From contig CAWIVH010000001.1 in NCBI GenBank assembly GCA_963839475.1, positions 806,001 to 870,000 on the forward strand: a DNA stretch of 64,000 nt. The letters are read 5' to 3'. Of the stretch, positions 26,130 through 35,627 are shown piece after piece. The first letter of the stretch is position 1, and each line of letters starts with the position of its first letter. Origin of the DNA: CAWIVH01 sp963839475. Its GTDB lineage: Bacteria; Acidobacteriota; UBA6911. The notes under the pieces were generated by a model, which saw only the letters and a program-made list of their open reading frames with translations, was not told the origin of the DNA and ran no database searches. A program made the translations under genes and the position numbers.

Positions 26130-26158
26130 ATTTTATTGAAACCCGAACCAAGAGTCAA
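26130..26158 (-). promoter_or_regulatory. Sigma-70 promoter of the Gld-like ABC operon
   Basis: On the minus strand: TTGACT (26158-26153), 17 bases, TAAAAT (26135-26130). A start near 26123 gives a leader of about 34 bases to the GTG at 26089. Confidence 0.75.
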
Positions 26159-26708
26159 TATAATAGCTGGCTCGATTCTTGATGTACCGGTTCGGGCGGC
26201 ACTTCGGCTGACTCCGTTGCAGAACGAGGCGGAGTACTCATTCCATCAGCAACTCAGGGCGGACCAAAATCTCAGGAAGAAAGCCTCCGGGCTCTTCCGG
26301 TGGGGAACCCCCTAGGTGTGTGGAGAAATCCAGGCGAGTGGGCCCCCCTTTTGGGTATGGAACGGGGCGGGCGGCGGAAATGTGGCAGGTTCAGCGCTCC
26401 AATGGCGGCAGCGGCAAGCCGGCCAGATTTATGGAACGACCTGCATAAAGCGTCGTATAAGGCAGTATGAGGCACATAATTGCTGGCTTTTTCGAGGGCG
26501 GAAGCAACCCTCAGCGGATAATATTTAATAAATCTTTAAAATCGGCCCGGCTCAATGAAACCTTTTCCCGCATCATCGCATCTATATAGCTGAAGGCATC
26601 TCGGGTTCGCAGGCAGCGGGCCAGGGCACCCGCTGAAGCAAGTTCACTCAAAGAAAGGATAGGCTTGGCAGGCAGGGGAAAACTCCGCACTGTTAAGGCG
26701 AAAAACGA
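26159..26708. other. Divergent intergenic region upstream of the sigma factor gene
   Basis: 550 bases between the ABC operon promoter and rpoD. It contains GC-rich runs (around 26308 and 26345) and an AT-rich patch (26518-26535) that may be part of the rpoD promoter. No credible small gene or known RNA was recognised. Confidence 0.5.
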
Positions 26709-28322
26709 ATGATCGAACTGGAACAGGACGACATCTTTGAAAACCCGGATCTTTTCGATTCGGGCCACATCTCCGAAGTAGACGGCGAAACCCATGAATT
26801 CGGCGGTGGCGAATTCTCTGGGCTGACGCGCGACAATTATGTCGACAGGGTTCGCTTCGACCGCATCCCTGATGAATCCCGTAGTGTGGGCAAAGAGGAA
26901 TCGGCGGCTTCAGCAGACCCCCTCTATATTTATTACCGGAGCATGAGCAAGATTCGCCTCCTGACACGCGAAGAGGAAGTCTATCTGGCAAAGAAAATTG
27001 AGTCCGCCAAGCTCAACACGCTCCGGCTCCTTTCTCTGACGCCGGTGAATACCCGCAAGGTTGTCGAGCTGGCACCGGAGCTGCAGCTGGTTTCCAGTGC
27101 CGGGAATATGCCCCAGGTCAGCCTTGTCGACGCCAAACGCGACAGCGTAGATCCCGAGGTCTCGCTCGAAGAACGCAACCGGTTGCGCGACATAGAGATC
27201 CGGAAAATTGTCGTTCGCCTTGAGAAGCTGGAAATCCGCTACAGGGAGATGAAATCCGCCCTGTCGGGCGCCAAAGGCAGCGTACGCACCAAACTCGTCG
27301 CTAAAATTAAAACCACCCGGGAAAGCATTTACCAGACTCTCTCGAGAATCGATTTCAGCGAAGGGCAGATCAATGACCTGATTTGCGCGATCGGGAGCGT
27401 CGTAGGGGAAATGGAAAGCGGCCAGCGCGAACTGGTCCGGCGATCCAAGTCTGGATCATCGGATAACAAGGTTCTCCGCGAATTGCGCACCCGCATGCGC
27501 CATTTAGTGAAGGATACTCTCACCAATCCGGCAGAGTTGCGCCGGATTTTCAACCTGATAGACGAAAACAAGCGCGAAATGGGAAGGGCCAAGGATGAGT
27601 TTGTCCGCGCCAATCTGCGCTTGGTCCTGAGCATCGCGAAAAACTACTCCTATCCCGGCCTCGACCTGCTCGACCTGGTTCAGGAGGGGAATATCGGCCT
27701 TATGAAAGCCGTCGACAAGTTCAATTACCGGCTCGGACACAAGTTTTCGACGTATGCCACCTGGTGGATCCGCCAGAGCATCACTCGCGCCATTGCCGAC
27801 CAGGGACGCACCATCCGAATTCCGGTTCACATGGTGGAAGCCATGAATCGTGTACTGAAGACCTCGAATGAGCTCACGAAGAGGCTTGGAAGGGAGCCTT
27901 CCGTGCACGAACTGGCCAAGGAACTGAAAACCCCGGTGGCTAAGATCACCCAGATTCTCAAGGCCGCCCAGGAGCCGATTTCGCTGGAGGCGAGCATTGC
28001 GGACAATAAGGACGCTGTGCTGAACAAATTTATCGAAGATAAAAACGCGGTTTCTCCGGATGACGACGTCATGCGCCACAACCTGCGCGACGCCACGGAT
28101 TCCGCACTTCAGACCTTGTCGCCGCGCGAGCAGGAAATTGTCCGCATGCGATACGGCCTGAACGACGCCGGGAAGGAGTATACGCTGCAGGAAGTGGGTG
28201 AAATGTTCCAGGTCACCCGCGAACGCATCCGCCAGATCGAGGAAAAGGCTTTGTTGAAGCTCCGCAGCCCTTACCGGTCGAGCAAGCTGCGGGAGTTTGC
28301 CGATTTCGTAAGCAAGAATTAA
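26709..28322 (+). CDS. rpoD: RNA polymerase sigma factor, RpoD type
   Basis: Sigma-70 family, 537 residues. Region 1.2 begins DPLYIYYRSMSKIRLLTREEEVYLAKKIE; a long non-conserved spacer (about 110-290) follows. Region 2 is FVRANLRLVLSIAKNYSYPGLDLLDLVQEGNIGLMKAVDKFNYRLGHKFSTYATWWIRQSITRAIADQ. Region 3 is RTIRIPVHMVEAMN and region 4 is LSPREQEIVRMRYGLNDAGKEYTLQEVGEMFQVTRERIRQIEEKALLKLR. No clear region 1.1; the acidic N-terminus may replace it. Regions 2.4 and 4.2 predict TTGACA/TATAAT-type promoters, matching those in the window. A terminator follows. Confidence 0.92.
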   Translation: MIELEQDDIFENPDLFDSGHISEVDGETHEFGGGEFSGLTRDNYVDRVRFDRIPDESRSVGKEESAASADPLYIYYRSMSKIRLLTREEEVYLAKKIESAKLNTLRLLSLTPVNTRKVVELAPELQLVSSAGNMPQVSLVDAKRDSVDPEVSLEERNRLRDIEIRKIVVRLEKLEIRYREMKSALSGAKGSVRTKLVAKIKTTRESIYQTLSRIDFSEGQINDLICAIGSVVGEMESGQRELVRRSKSGSSDNKVLRELRTRMRHLVKDTLTNPAELRRIFNLIDENKREMGRAKDEFVRANLRLVLSIAKNYSYPGLDLLDLVQEGNIGLMKAVDKFNYRLGHKFSTYATWWIRQSITRAIADQGRTIRIPVHMVEAMNRVLKTSNELTKRLGREPSVHELAKELKTPVAKITQILKAAQEPISLEASIADNKDAVLNKFIEDKNAVSPDDDVMRHNLRDATDSALQTLSPREQEIVRMRYGLNDAGKEYTLQEVGEMFQVTRERIRQIEEKALLKLRSPYRSSKLREFADFVSKN

Positions 28323-28363
28323 CCCGCCGGGAAACGCGCCATCCCGGCACCGATTAAGCATGG

Positions 28364-28390
28364 AAGCCCCCTGTCTCCAGGGGGCTTTTC
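28364..28390 (+). terminator. Rho-independent terminator after rpoD
   Basis: AAGCCCCCTG (28364-28373), loop TCTC, CAGGGGGCTT (28378-28387) followed by TTC. Strong 10-bp GC-rich stem, 42 bases after the stop. Confidence 0.88.
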
Positions 28391-28467
28391 ATTTGGTACG
28401 CACTGCAAATCGCCAGGAAACCCCAAGGTCGATTTTCCGCGAGACCGCGCGGGCGTCTCCGACCCGT

Positions 28468-28740
28468 CTATTTGACGGCTTTTTTTAGATCGCTGCCGGC
28501 TGCGAACTTGGGTACTTTGCGGGCGGCGATTTTGATCACGGCCCCGGTTTGAGGATTGCGGCCTGCGCGGGCTTTCCGCTTGGATACTGAGAAAGTACCG
28601 AAACCGACAATCGTCACTTTCCCGCCTTTTTTCAGGGTAGACTTGACGGCGCCGATAAAGGAATTAATCGCCGCGTCCGCCTGGCTTTTGGAAATTCCTA
28701 CTTCATTCGAGATTTTTGCTACCAGATCGCCTTTATTCAA
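28468..28740 (-). CDS. hup: HU-family DNA-binding protein
   Basis: Nucleoid HU protein: KGDLVAKISNEVGISKSQADAAINSFIGAVKSTLKKGGKVTIVGFGTFSVSKRKARAGRNPQTGAVIKIAARKVPKFAAGSDLKKAV. The DNA-contact arm RKARAGRNPQTG is intact. The start is taken as TTG 28740 (MNKGDL), with AAGGAGG 8 bases upstream, giving exactly 90 residues as in HU. ATG 28758 would put the ribosome site inside the gene and add six residues. It is convergent with rpoD. Confidence 0.95.
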   Translation of the reverse strand: MNKGDLVAKISNEVGISKSQADAAINSFIGAVKSTLKKGGKVTIVGFGTFSVSKRKARAGRNPQTGAVIKIAARKVPKFAAGSDLKKAVK

Positions 28741-28785
28741 AGGGTGTTCCTCCTTCATTGTATGTGGCCGGGGGGACCAAGCGGC

Positions 28786-28815
28786 ACTATAAGCATCGTC
28801 TTTGCGCTCCGTCAA
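28786..28815 (-). promoter_or_regulatory. Sigma-70 promoter of hup
   Basis: On the minus strand: TTGACG (28815-28810), 18 bases, TATAGT (28791-28786). A start near 28779 leaves a leader of about 39 bases to the TTG start at 28740. Confidence 0.7.
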
Positions 28816-29020
28816 GGGAATTGCTCCATGGAGAGTGGCGGAAGATGCCTGGTGCAAACCAAGCGGGCCTGCTGCATCGGCCTGTCGGCTGAAGCGTGTC
28901 CAGCCCCGAAAGATGAGGTAGGATCAGAAGCGCTTTGTGTGTAGAATCTGGCTTGGCACGGCGGCGGTGCCTCGTCAGGAAGGAAGCAGATTTCCCGTAT
29001 TTCGGGCCGGCGGAATTCAA

Positions 29021-31240
29021 ATGAAACCAATGACAGAAAAATCAGACATAGAACTCATTGTCCGGGGTGAACATCATGAAGTGTTCCGTGTCCTTGGAGC
29101 CCACCCGGTTGAAACTGAAGCCGGACCGGCTGTAGCTGTTCGTGCTTTTCTCCCCGATGCGGCCTCGATTCGACTGGTTTCGGATTCCCTCCCGGCGCCG
29201 ATACCCATGGTCCGCGTTCATCCTGGCGGTTTTTTTGAAGCCGTTGCGACCGACCGCTCCGATCTCTTTACCTATCGGCTTGAAGTAAGCGATCACGAGG
29301 GCAGGAAGACCGAGATTCACGACCCCTATTCCTTTTGGCCGATCCTTACCGACTATGATTTGTACCTTCTGGGAGAGGGAAATCACCTGGAGGCCTACGA
29401 AAAAATGGGAGCCCACCCCTGGGAGTGTGGCGGGGTGAGCGGTGTCTTTTTTGCGGTCTGGGCGCCCAATGCCAGCAGGGTCAGCGTGGTGGGAGATTTC
29501 AATTCCTGGGACGGCAGGCGGCATCCGATGCGCATCCGGGTGAGTTGCGGAGTGTGGGAGCTCTTCATCCCCGGCCTCGGCGAAGGAACACACTATAAGT
29601 ATGAAGTCCGGTCCAAGTCCGGCGAACACCTCTTCCTGAAAAGCGATCCCTTCGGTTTCTTTGCTGAAATAAGGCCCAAAACCGCCTCCATCGTGCGCCG
29701 GCTCGATCACCATACTTGGGGCGACGGCGAGTGGATGGCGCGCCGGAATGAAAAACAGGGCTTGGACCGTCCAATCTCGATTTACGAGGTTCACCTGGGT
29801 TCATGGAAAAGGCATGTGGACGATGTCCATTCGTGGTTGACCTACCGGGAAATGGCCGATGACCTGGTTCGGTATGTCCACGAAATGGGATTTACCCATA
29901 TCGAACTTCTACCGATAAGCGAGCACCCTTTCGATGGTTCATGGGGCTATCAGACAACGGGATATTTCGCCGTCAGCAGCCGCTTCGGAACCCCGGAAGA
30001 CTTCCAGTACTTCGTGGACCGGTGCCATCAGAACGACATCGGCGTCCTCCTGGATTGGGTTCCGGCGCATTTCCCGATGGATGGTCACGGCCTGCGCTTC
30101 TTTGACGGAACCTACCTTTATGAACATGCCGATCCCAGGCTCGGCGAACACCGGGATTGGGGGACTGCCATTTTTAACTTCGGCCGGACTGAGGTGCGGA
30201 ATTTCTTGATGGCAAACGCTCTCTTCTGGCTCGATAAGTACCACATCGATGGGCTCCGCGTGGATGCGGTCGCTTCGATGCTCTATCTCGACTACTCGCG
30301 CCAGCCCGGCGATTGGGTGCCAAACCAGTACGGCGGGAATGAAAACCTGGAGGCGGTTTCCTTTTTGAAGGAACTCAACACCATCGTTCACGGAAAGTTC
30401 CCCAACGTCCTGACCATTGCCGAGGAATCCACTTCGTGGCCCCGCGTATCCCATCCCGTATACGTGGGCGGGCTCGGGTTCAGCCTCAAGTGGAACATGG
30501 GCTGGATGCACGATATGCTGGTCTACTTCTCCAAAGACCCGGTCTTCCGCAAATTCCATCACAACAAGCTCACCTTTGCTCTGATGTACGCATTCACCGA
30601 AAACTTCGTCCTGGTTTTCTCCCACGACGAAGTAGTGCATCTGAAAGGTTCGATGATCGGCAAGATGCCAGGGGATCACTGGCAGAAATTCGCCAATCTT
30701 CGCTCGCTCTACGGGCTCATGTATGCTTTCCCGGGGAAAAAACTCATTTTCATGGGTGGGGAGCTGGGGCAGTATGGTGAATGGAATCACGACGCCAGCC
30801 TGGACTGGCACCTGCTTGAATACGAGCCCAACCGCAGGTTGCAGACCTGCCTCCGGGACCTCAATCGCCTATACCGGGAACTGCCTCAGTTTCACTCCAT
30901 TGATTTCCATTATTCGGGTTTCGAGTGGATTGATTTCGCCGACAGTGATCAATCGATTATCTCCTTTCTGCGCAAGGCGCGGGATCCGGACGACTTCATT
31001 GTCGTGGTGGGCAATTTTACGCCGGTGCCGCGATTGGGCTACCGCATCGGGGTTACCCAGCCGGGCGTCTATCAAATCTTATTCAACAGCGATTCGGAAG
31101 CCTATTGGGGAAGCAACGTCGGGAACGGGAGCCAGGTTGCGGCGGACGAGGTTTCGTGGCAGGGGAAGCCCTATTCCTTGAATCTCAATCTGCCTCCTCT
31201 CGCGGTGATATTTCTCAGGCACGAAAAGGTGCAGCGCTAA
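29021..31240 (+). CDS. glgB: 1,4-alpha-glucan branching enzyme
   Basis: Makes alpha-1,6 branches in glycogen. About 739 residues. N-terminal CBM48-type modules (LGAHPVETEAG; FFAVWAPNASRVSVVGDFNSWDGRRHPM), then a GH13_9 barrel with GSWGYQTTGYFAVSSRFGTP, the nucleophile in DGLRVDAVASMLYLDYSR, the acid in LTIAEESTSWPRV and the stabiliser in VFSHDEVVHLKGS. ATG 29021 chosen; an upstream frame from 28937 adds residues without family likeness. First gene of a glycogen cluster; the GH57 gene follows after 4 bases. Confidence 0.97.
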   Translation: MKPMTEKSDIELIVRGEHHEVFRVLGAHPVETEAGPAVAVRAFLPDAASIRLVSDSLPAPIPMVRVHPGGFFEAVATDRSDLFTYRLEVSDHEGRKTEIHDPYSFWPILTDYDLYLLGEGNHLEAYEKMGAHPWECGGVSGVFFAVWAPNASRVSVVGDFNSWDGRRHPMRIRVSCGVWELFIPGLGEGTHYKYEVRSKSGEHLFLKSDPFGFFAEIRPKTASIVRRLDHHTWGDGEWMARRNEKQGLDRPISIYEVHLGSWKRHVDDVHSWLTYREMADDLVRYVHEMGFTHIELLPISEHPFDGSWGYQTTGYFAVSSRFGTPEDFQYFVDRCHQNDIGVLLDWVPAHFPMDGHGLRFFDGTYLYEHADPRLGEHRDWGTAIFNFGRTEVRNFLMANALFWLDKYHIDGLRVDAVASMLYLDYSRQPGDWVPNQYGGNENLEAVSFLKELNTIVHGKFPNVLTIAEESTSWPRVSHPVYVGGLGFSLKWNMGWMHDMLVYFSKDPVFRKFHHNKLTFALMYAFTENFVLVFSHDEVVHLKGSMIGKMPGDHWQKFANLRSLYGLMYAFPGKKLIFMGGELGQYGEWNHDASLDWHLLEYEPNRRLQTCLRDLNRLYRELPQFHSIDFHYSGFEWIDFADSDQSIISFLRKARDPDDFIVVVGNFTPVPRLGYRIGVTQPGVYQILFNSDSEAYWGSNVGNGSQVAADEVSWQGKPYSLNLNLPPLAVIFLRHEKVQR

Positions 31241-31244
31241 CGCG

Positions 31245-33422
31245 ATGTCTAAAAAGCCTCTCTGTGTCGCCATTCTTTGGCACATGCATCAACCCGACTA
31301 TGGGAACAGCCAGGCGGGGGAGATCTACCTTCCATGGACCCGTTTCCACGCCACCAAAGATTATCAGGACATGGCTACTCTCGCGGCCGACGTCCCGGGG
31401 CTGCATTTGACCTTCAACCTGGTCCCTTCCCTGATGGATCAGCTGGTCGCCTACAGTGCCGGCAAGGTTAGAGAAACCTACGCTGAATTGACACTTACGG
31501 ATGCCTCGGTGCTGGATGAGCAGCAGAAGTATTTTCTGCTGCGCGGATTTTTCCAGCTTCCCTACAAAGACATGGTGTTCCCTTATCCCCGTTACAGTGA
31601 ACTTCTGGAGCGCAGGGGGGCCATCGATGGGCGGGGCGAGTTTCCGGCGGGCTATAAATCGTATACCACGCGAGACTATCGTGACCTGCAGACCTGGTTC
31701 AATCTGAGCTGGTGCGGCCATGAATTGCGCCAAGAGCCGGAAATCGCAGCGCTCTTTAAAAAAGGCAAGGGTTTCAAAGAAGAGGACAAGAAGCAGTTGC
31801 TCGAATCCCAGGTCGCTTTTATCGGCCGGATTCTTCCGTTTTATAAAAAGCTGATGGAGGAAAAAGGGATAGAGTTATCGGTTTCACCCTACTACCATCC
31901 GATCCTGCCCCTGCTTTGCGACACGCGTGCAGCGCGGGAATCCCAGCCTTATCTCCCTCTTCCCGGAAACATATTCAGCTATCCGGGCGATGCGCGGGAG
32001 CAGATCCGGCGAGCCGTCGACCGGTTCGCCGAGCTGATGGGCCGCCCTCCGGCAGGAATGTGGCCGTCGGAAGGCTCCATCAGCGACGCGGCGTTGGGAC
32101 TGGCGAGGGAAGCCGGCATGCGCTGGTTGGCTTCGGATGAAGGTGTTCTGCACCATTCGCTGCGAAAGCTGGAACGGGCGGGGGACCATCTGACGGCCGC
32201 GCAGAAATTCAGCGCCTATCGCTGGGGCCCGGGCACGGCCGGCCCCTGCCTGTTCTTCCGTGACCACGGAATGTCGGACCTCATCGGATTCACCTACTCG
32301 AAATGGGGCGCCGACGATGCCGCCGCTGATTTCGTCCAGAGACTCCTCGGAATCCGCGCTTCCCTGCCCGACGACGGGAAGCACTATGTCGTGCCGGTCA
32401 TCCTTGACGGCGAAAATGCGTGGGAGCATTACTCGAACAACGGTGCCGACTTCCTCCGCCGTCTATATCGCGCCCTGGTCAAAACTCATGGCTTGAAACC
32501 TGTCACGATGTCCGAGTACCTGGATCTCGAGCCAAGCCGCGAGGAGCTTCCTTCCGTGGTAGCCGGCAGCTGGATCTATGCAAATCTCGCGACCTGGGTC
32601 GGTCACGCCGAAAAGAATCGCGGCTGGGAATTCCTCGCTGCCGCACGCGCGTTTCTCGGTACCTGTCTGCGGGAGGGCTGCGACCCTGAACGCTACGAAA
32701 AGGCTTATCAGGAAATGTTGATAGCCGAAGGGAGCGACTGGTTCTGGTGGTATGGCGACGATCATTCGACCCAGAATGCCGTCGAATTCGATGCCCTTTT
32801 CCGCACCCATGTCAAAAATGTGTATCGGCTGATGGGTCACATCCATCCGCCGGAGCTCGACGCCCCCATCAAGAAAGCAGAGGCCAAAACACAGTACCGC
32901 AGCCCCGTGCACACGATCACCCCAAAAATTGACGGCAAGGTAACCGACTACTTCGAATGGCTCGCGGCTGGCTTCGCCACGCCGGGCGGCGGCGAGTCGA
33001 TGCACAGGAACGAGCGCTGCATCGAAAGAGTTTATTTCGGTTTCGACAAATCACGCTTTTATCTGCGCCTGGACCTGACTGCCTCATGGCGCCGCGGGGC
33101 ATTGCCGTTGGAACTGGCACTTCAGATTCATTTCGCCTCTCCGATGGATGTGCTGCTTGCGCTCCGGCTGGACGATGCCGGGGATTGGGGCTGCGAAGTA
33201 CTACGGGCGTCGGTCCAGGAAGTCGCGGTCGAATTCTGCGCGGGCAGGACTTTCGAGCTGGGAATCCCTCTGGAGGACCTGGGGATTTACAAGCCCGAAG
33301 AAGCCAGGTTCGCAATCTCAGCTTGCGAAAAGGATCGGGAACTGGAAAGATTTCCCGCCCACAGCTTCCTGGCGGTCATGGTTGATCCCTGGGGAATAGG
33401 TCAGCAGGAATGGATGGTATAA
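31245..33422 (+). CDS. Glycoside hydrolase family 57 protein (alpha-glucan active)
   Basis: 725 residues. N-terminal GH57 barrel: motif VAILWHMHQPDYG, then GMWPSEGSISD (nucleophile Glu), RWLASDEGVLHHS (acid Asp), DGENAWEHY. The C-terminal part (TPKIDGKVTDYFEWLAAGF ... ERVYFGFDKSRFYLRLDL) resembles the glucodextranase-like beta domain seen in large GH57 amylases. No signal peptide, so it probably acts on intracellular glycogen or maltodextrin. It sits between glgB and glgP in one transcription unit. Confidence 0.93.
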   Translation: MSKKPLCVAILWHMHQPDYGNSQAGEIYLPWTRFHATKDYQDMATLAADVPGLHLTFNLVPSLMDQLVAYSAGKVRETYAELTLTDASVLDEQQKYFLLRGFFQLPYKDMVFPYPRYSELLERRGAIDGRGEFPAGYKSYTTRDYRDLQTWFNLSWCGHELRQEPEIAALFKKGKGFKEEDKKQLLESQVAFIGRILPFYKKLMEEKGIELSVSPYYHPILPLLCDTRAARESQPYLPLPGNIFSYPGDAREQIRRAVDRFAELMGRPPAGMWPSEGSISDAALGLAREAGMRWLASDEGVLHHSLRKLERAGDHLTAAQKFSAYRWGPGTAGPCLFFRDHGMSDLIGFTYSKWGADDAAADFVQRLLGIRASLPDDGKHYVVPVILDGENAWEHYSNNGADFLRRLYRALVKTHGLKPVTMSEYLDLEPSREELPSVVAGSWIYANLATWVGHAEKNRGWEFLAAARAFLGTCLREGCDPERYEKAYQEMLIAEGSDWFWWYGDDHSTQNAVEFDALFRTHVKNVYRLMGHIHPPELDAPIKKAEAKTQYRSPVHTITPKIDGKVTDYFEWLAAGFATPGGGESMHRNERCIERVYFGFDKSRFYLRLDLTASWRRGALPLELALQIHFASPMDVLLALRLDDAGDWGCEVLRASVQEVAVEFCAGRTFELGIPLEDLGIYKPEEARFAISACEKDRELERFPAHSFLAVMVDPWGIGQQEWMV

Positions 33423-33467
33423 GCGCGAATCGGAGCGCTACGTTTCCAATCGTTCGTCAGAAGGAGT

Positions 33468-35612
33468 ATGAGACAGCCCATGGCAAATTTTTTGCTCCCG
33501 CCCGAAGACATTTCGGGGATGATCCGGGGACTCAAAAAGCTGGCCGCCAACCTTTATTGGACGTGGAACCAGGAGCCCCAGGAAATCTTTCAGCACCTCT
33601 CACCCCGGAGCTGGCAAAACCTGTACCACAACGCCGTAGCTGTGCTGCACGAGGTATCCGATTATGAACTCGGGATCCGCCTGCAGGAACCTGCGTTCGC
33701 CAAGCGGGTGCGCGATGCGATCGAAGCCTTCGAAGCCTACCTCTCCGACACCAACACCTGGGGAAGAAAGCACGCCCCAGAATTGCTCGAACACCCGGTT
33801 GCTTACTTCACCGCGGAGATTGGATTCCACGAAACGCTGCCGATCGCGGCGGGCGGTCTTGGAATACTCGCGGGGGACCACACCCGCTCCGCCAGCGACC
33901 TGGGACTGGGCTTTGTAGGGATCAGCCTCTTTTACCGCGAAGGGTACTTCCAGCAGTCCATCGGCCCCGATGACTGGCAGGACGAATATTACACGTTGCT
34001 GAATCCCAAAATTCTTCCCATGGAACCGGTTCTCGACGCCTCGGGCAAGACCCTGGTTTGCAGCATCGACATCGACCTGGCCAAGGTTTACTTCCAAGCC
34101 TGGCGGGTGAATGTCGGAAGGTGCCCGGTCTACCTGCTGGACACCAATCGCCCCGAAAACGACCACCTTTATCGTGACCTCTCGCTCCGCGTCTATGGTG
34201 GAGACAGAACAACCCGCATCATGCAGGAAATACTCCTGGGCGCCGGTGGAGTCCGCCTGCTGCGCGCGCTCGGGATCCAGCCTTCGGTATTCCACATGAA
34301 CGAGGGGCACGTGGCATTCCTGGCGTTGGAACTGATCCGCGAAAAAGTAGCCAGGGGCCTGCCTTTCGAGTCAGCGCTGTCCGAAACCCGGAAGCAATGC
34401 ATTTTCACCACGCACACCCCGGTCGAAGCGGGCCATGACCGCTTCAGCCCGGAATTGATGCGCTACGCCCTGCATCGCCTTCAGCCGCAAATCACCCCGG
34501 ATTTTCATAAACTGCTGGCCCTCGGCCGGGTGTCGCCGGACGATGAGCAGGAGACCTTCTGCATGACGGTTCTGGCGCTGAAAGCCTCGCGCGCGGCCAA
34601 CGCCGTCAGCGAGCTGCACGGCCATATAAGCCGCAAAATGTGGCATTGCCTTTATCCCGGCAAGGCGGTCGAGGAAGTGCCGATCGGCTATATTACCAAC
34701 GGGATTCACCTGATGGGTTGGATGAAAGGTCCGGTTCGAAGTTTCTGGAAGGGACGTCTGGGACCGGGATGGGACCGTGAAATCAATACCCCTGAATTCT
34801 GGCAGCGCATGCTCGACCCGGAGTTCGTGTCGGACCAGGAGCTCTGGGCGCTTCGCTACATGCTGAGGCGGGCCCTGATCGAGTTCACCCGGCGCCGCCT
34901 GCTGCTCCAGGGCCGGAGCGTTACCCATAACGATTTCATCGCCTTCGATCAACTCCTCAATCCCGATGCGCTGACCATCGGATTTGCCCGCCGCTTCGCC
35001 ACTTACAAGCGCGCCCCGCTGCTCTTTTCCGATCCCGCAAAAATCATTCCCCTGGTCTCGGACCCACACCGCCCCATTCAGTTCATTTTTGCGGGTAAGG
35101 CTCATCCTCTGGATGAGGCCGGGAAACAGTACATTCAGCAGATCATTCAGCTCAGCAAGGCCCCGGAATTTCGCGGCCGGCTGGTGTTCATCGAGAACTA
35201 CGATGTTCATATTGCCCGCCAGATGGTTTCCGGCTGCGACGTCTGGCTGAACAATCCCCGCCGCCCGCTCGAGGCTTCAGGAACCAGCGGGCAGAAAATC
35301 AGCTGCAACGGCGGTCTGAATTTCAGCATCCTGGACGGATGGTGGCGGGAAGGGTATGACGGAACGAACGGATTCGCCATCGGGGAAGATTGGCACCCTG
35401 AGTCGGTGGAAGAGCAGGACCGGCTCGATTATAATAACCTGCTGAAGGTTCTGACCGGGACGGTGATACCGGCCTTTTACGAGCGGGACGAAAATGGCAT
35501 CCCGCGCCGCTGGATTCAAATGATCCGCCGCGCCATGGCGACTCTGGTGACGCGGTTCAGCACCTGGCGGATGGTTCAGGAGTATACCCAGAAGTACTAT
35601 TTACCTCGGTAA
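33468..35612 (+). CDS. glgP: Alpha-glucan phosphorylase (DUF3417 type)
   Basis: PLP-dependent phosphorolysis of alpha-1,4-glucan to glucose-1-phosphate. 714 residues. N-terminal DUF3417 (ISGMIRGLKKLAANLYWTWNQEPQEIFQHLSPRSWQ), then VAYFTAEIGFHETLPIAAGGLGILAGDH, VFHMNEGHVAFLALELIRE, CIFTTHTPVEAGHDRF, GFARRFATYKRAPLLFSD and the end of the active site LEASGTSGQKISCNGGLNFSILDGWW. Two ATGs (33468, 33480) follow AGGAG, and neither has ideal spacing. Third gene of the glycogen cluster. Confidence 0.95.
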   Translation: MRQPMANFLLPPEDISGMIRGLKKLAANLYWTWNQEPQEIFQHLSPRSWQNLYHNAVAVLHEVSDYELGIRLQEPAFAKRVRDAIEAFEAYLSDTNTWGRKHAPELLEHPVAYFTAEIGFHETLPIAAGGLGILAGDHTRSASDLGLGFVGISLFYREGYFQQSIGPDDWQDEYYTLLNPKILPMEPVLDASGKTLVCSIDIDLAKVYFQAWRVNVGRCPVYLLDTNRPENDHLYRDLSLRVYGGDRTTRIMQEILLGAGGVRLLRALGIQPSVFHMNEGHVAFLALELIREKVARGLPFESALSETRKQCIFTTHTPVEAGHDRFSPELMRYALHRLQPQITPDFHKLLALGRVSPDDEQETFCMTVLALKASRAANAVSELHGHISRKMWHCLYPGKAVEEVPIGYITNGIHLMGWMKGPVRSFWKGRLGPGWDREINTPEFWQRMLDPEFVSDQELWALRYMLRRALIEFTRRRLLLQGRSVTHNDFIAFDQLLNPDALTIGFARRFATYKRAPLLFSDPAKIIPLVSDPHRPIQFIFAGKAHPLDEAGKQYIQQIIQLSKAPEFRGRLVFIENYDVHIARQMVSGCDVWLNNPRRPLEASGTSGQKISCNGGLNFSILDGWWREGYDGTNGFAIGEDWHPESVEEQDRLDYNNLLKVLTGTVIPAFYERDENGIPRRWIQMIRRAMATLVTRFSTWRMVQEYTQKYYLPR

Positions 35613-35627
35613 TTTCAAGGGTGCAGA

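Noticed and set aside
26090..26158. Longer N-terminus for the ABC ATPase
   Set aside because: It would begin within the -35 box of a good promoter; GTG 26089 has a strong ribosome site.
28955..28995. Possible small SRP RNA: GTCAGGAAGGAAGCAG resembles the 4.5S RNA apical domain
   Set aside because: The segment lacks the bases that make the GGAA tetraloop stem, no long pairing of flanks was found, and it lies in the glgB leader.
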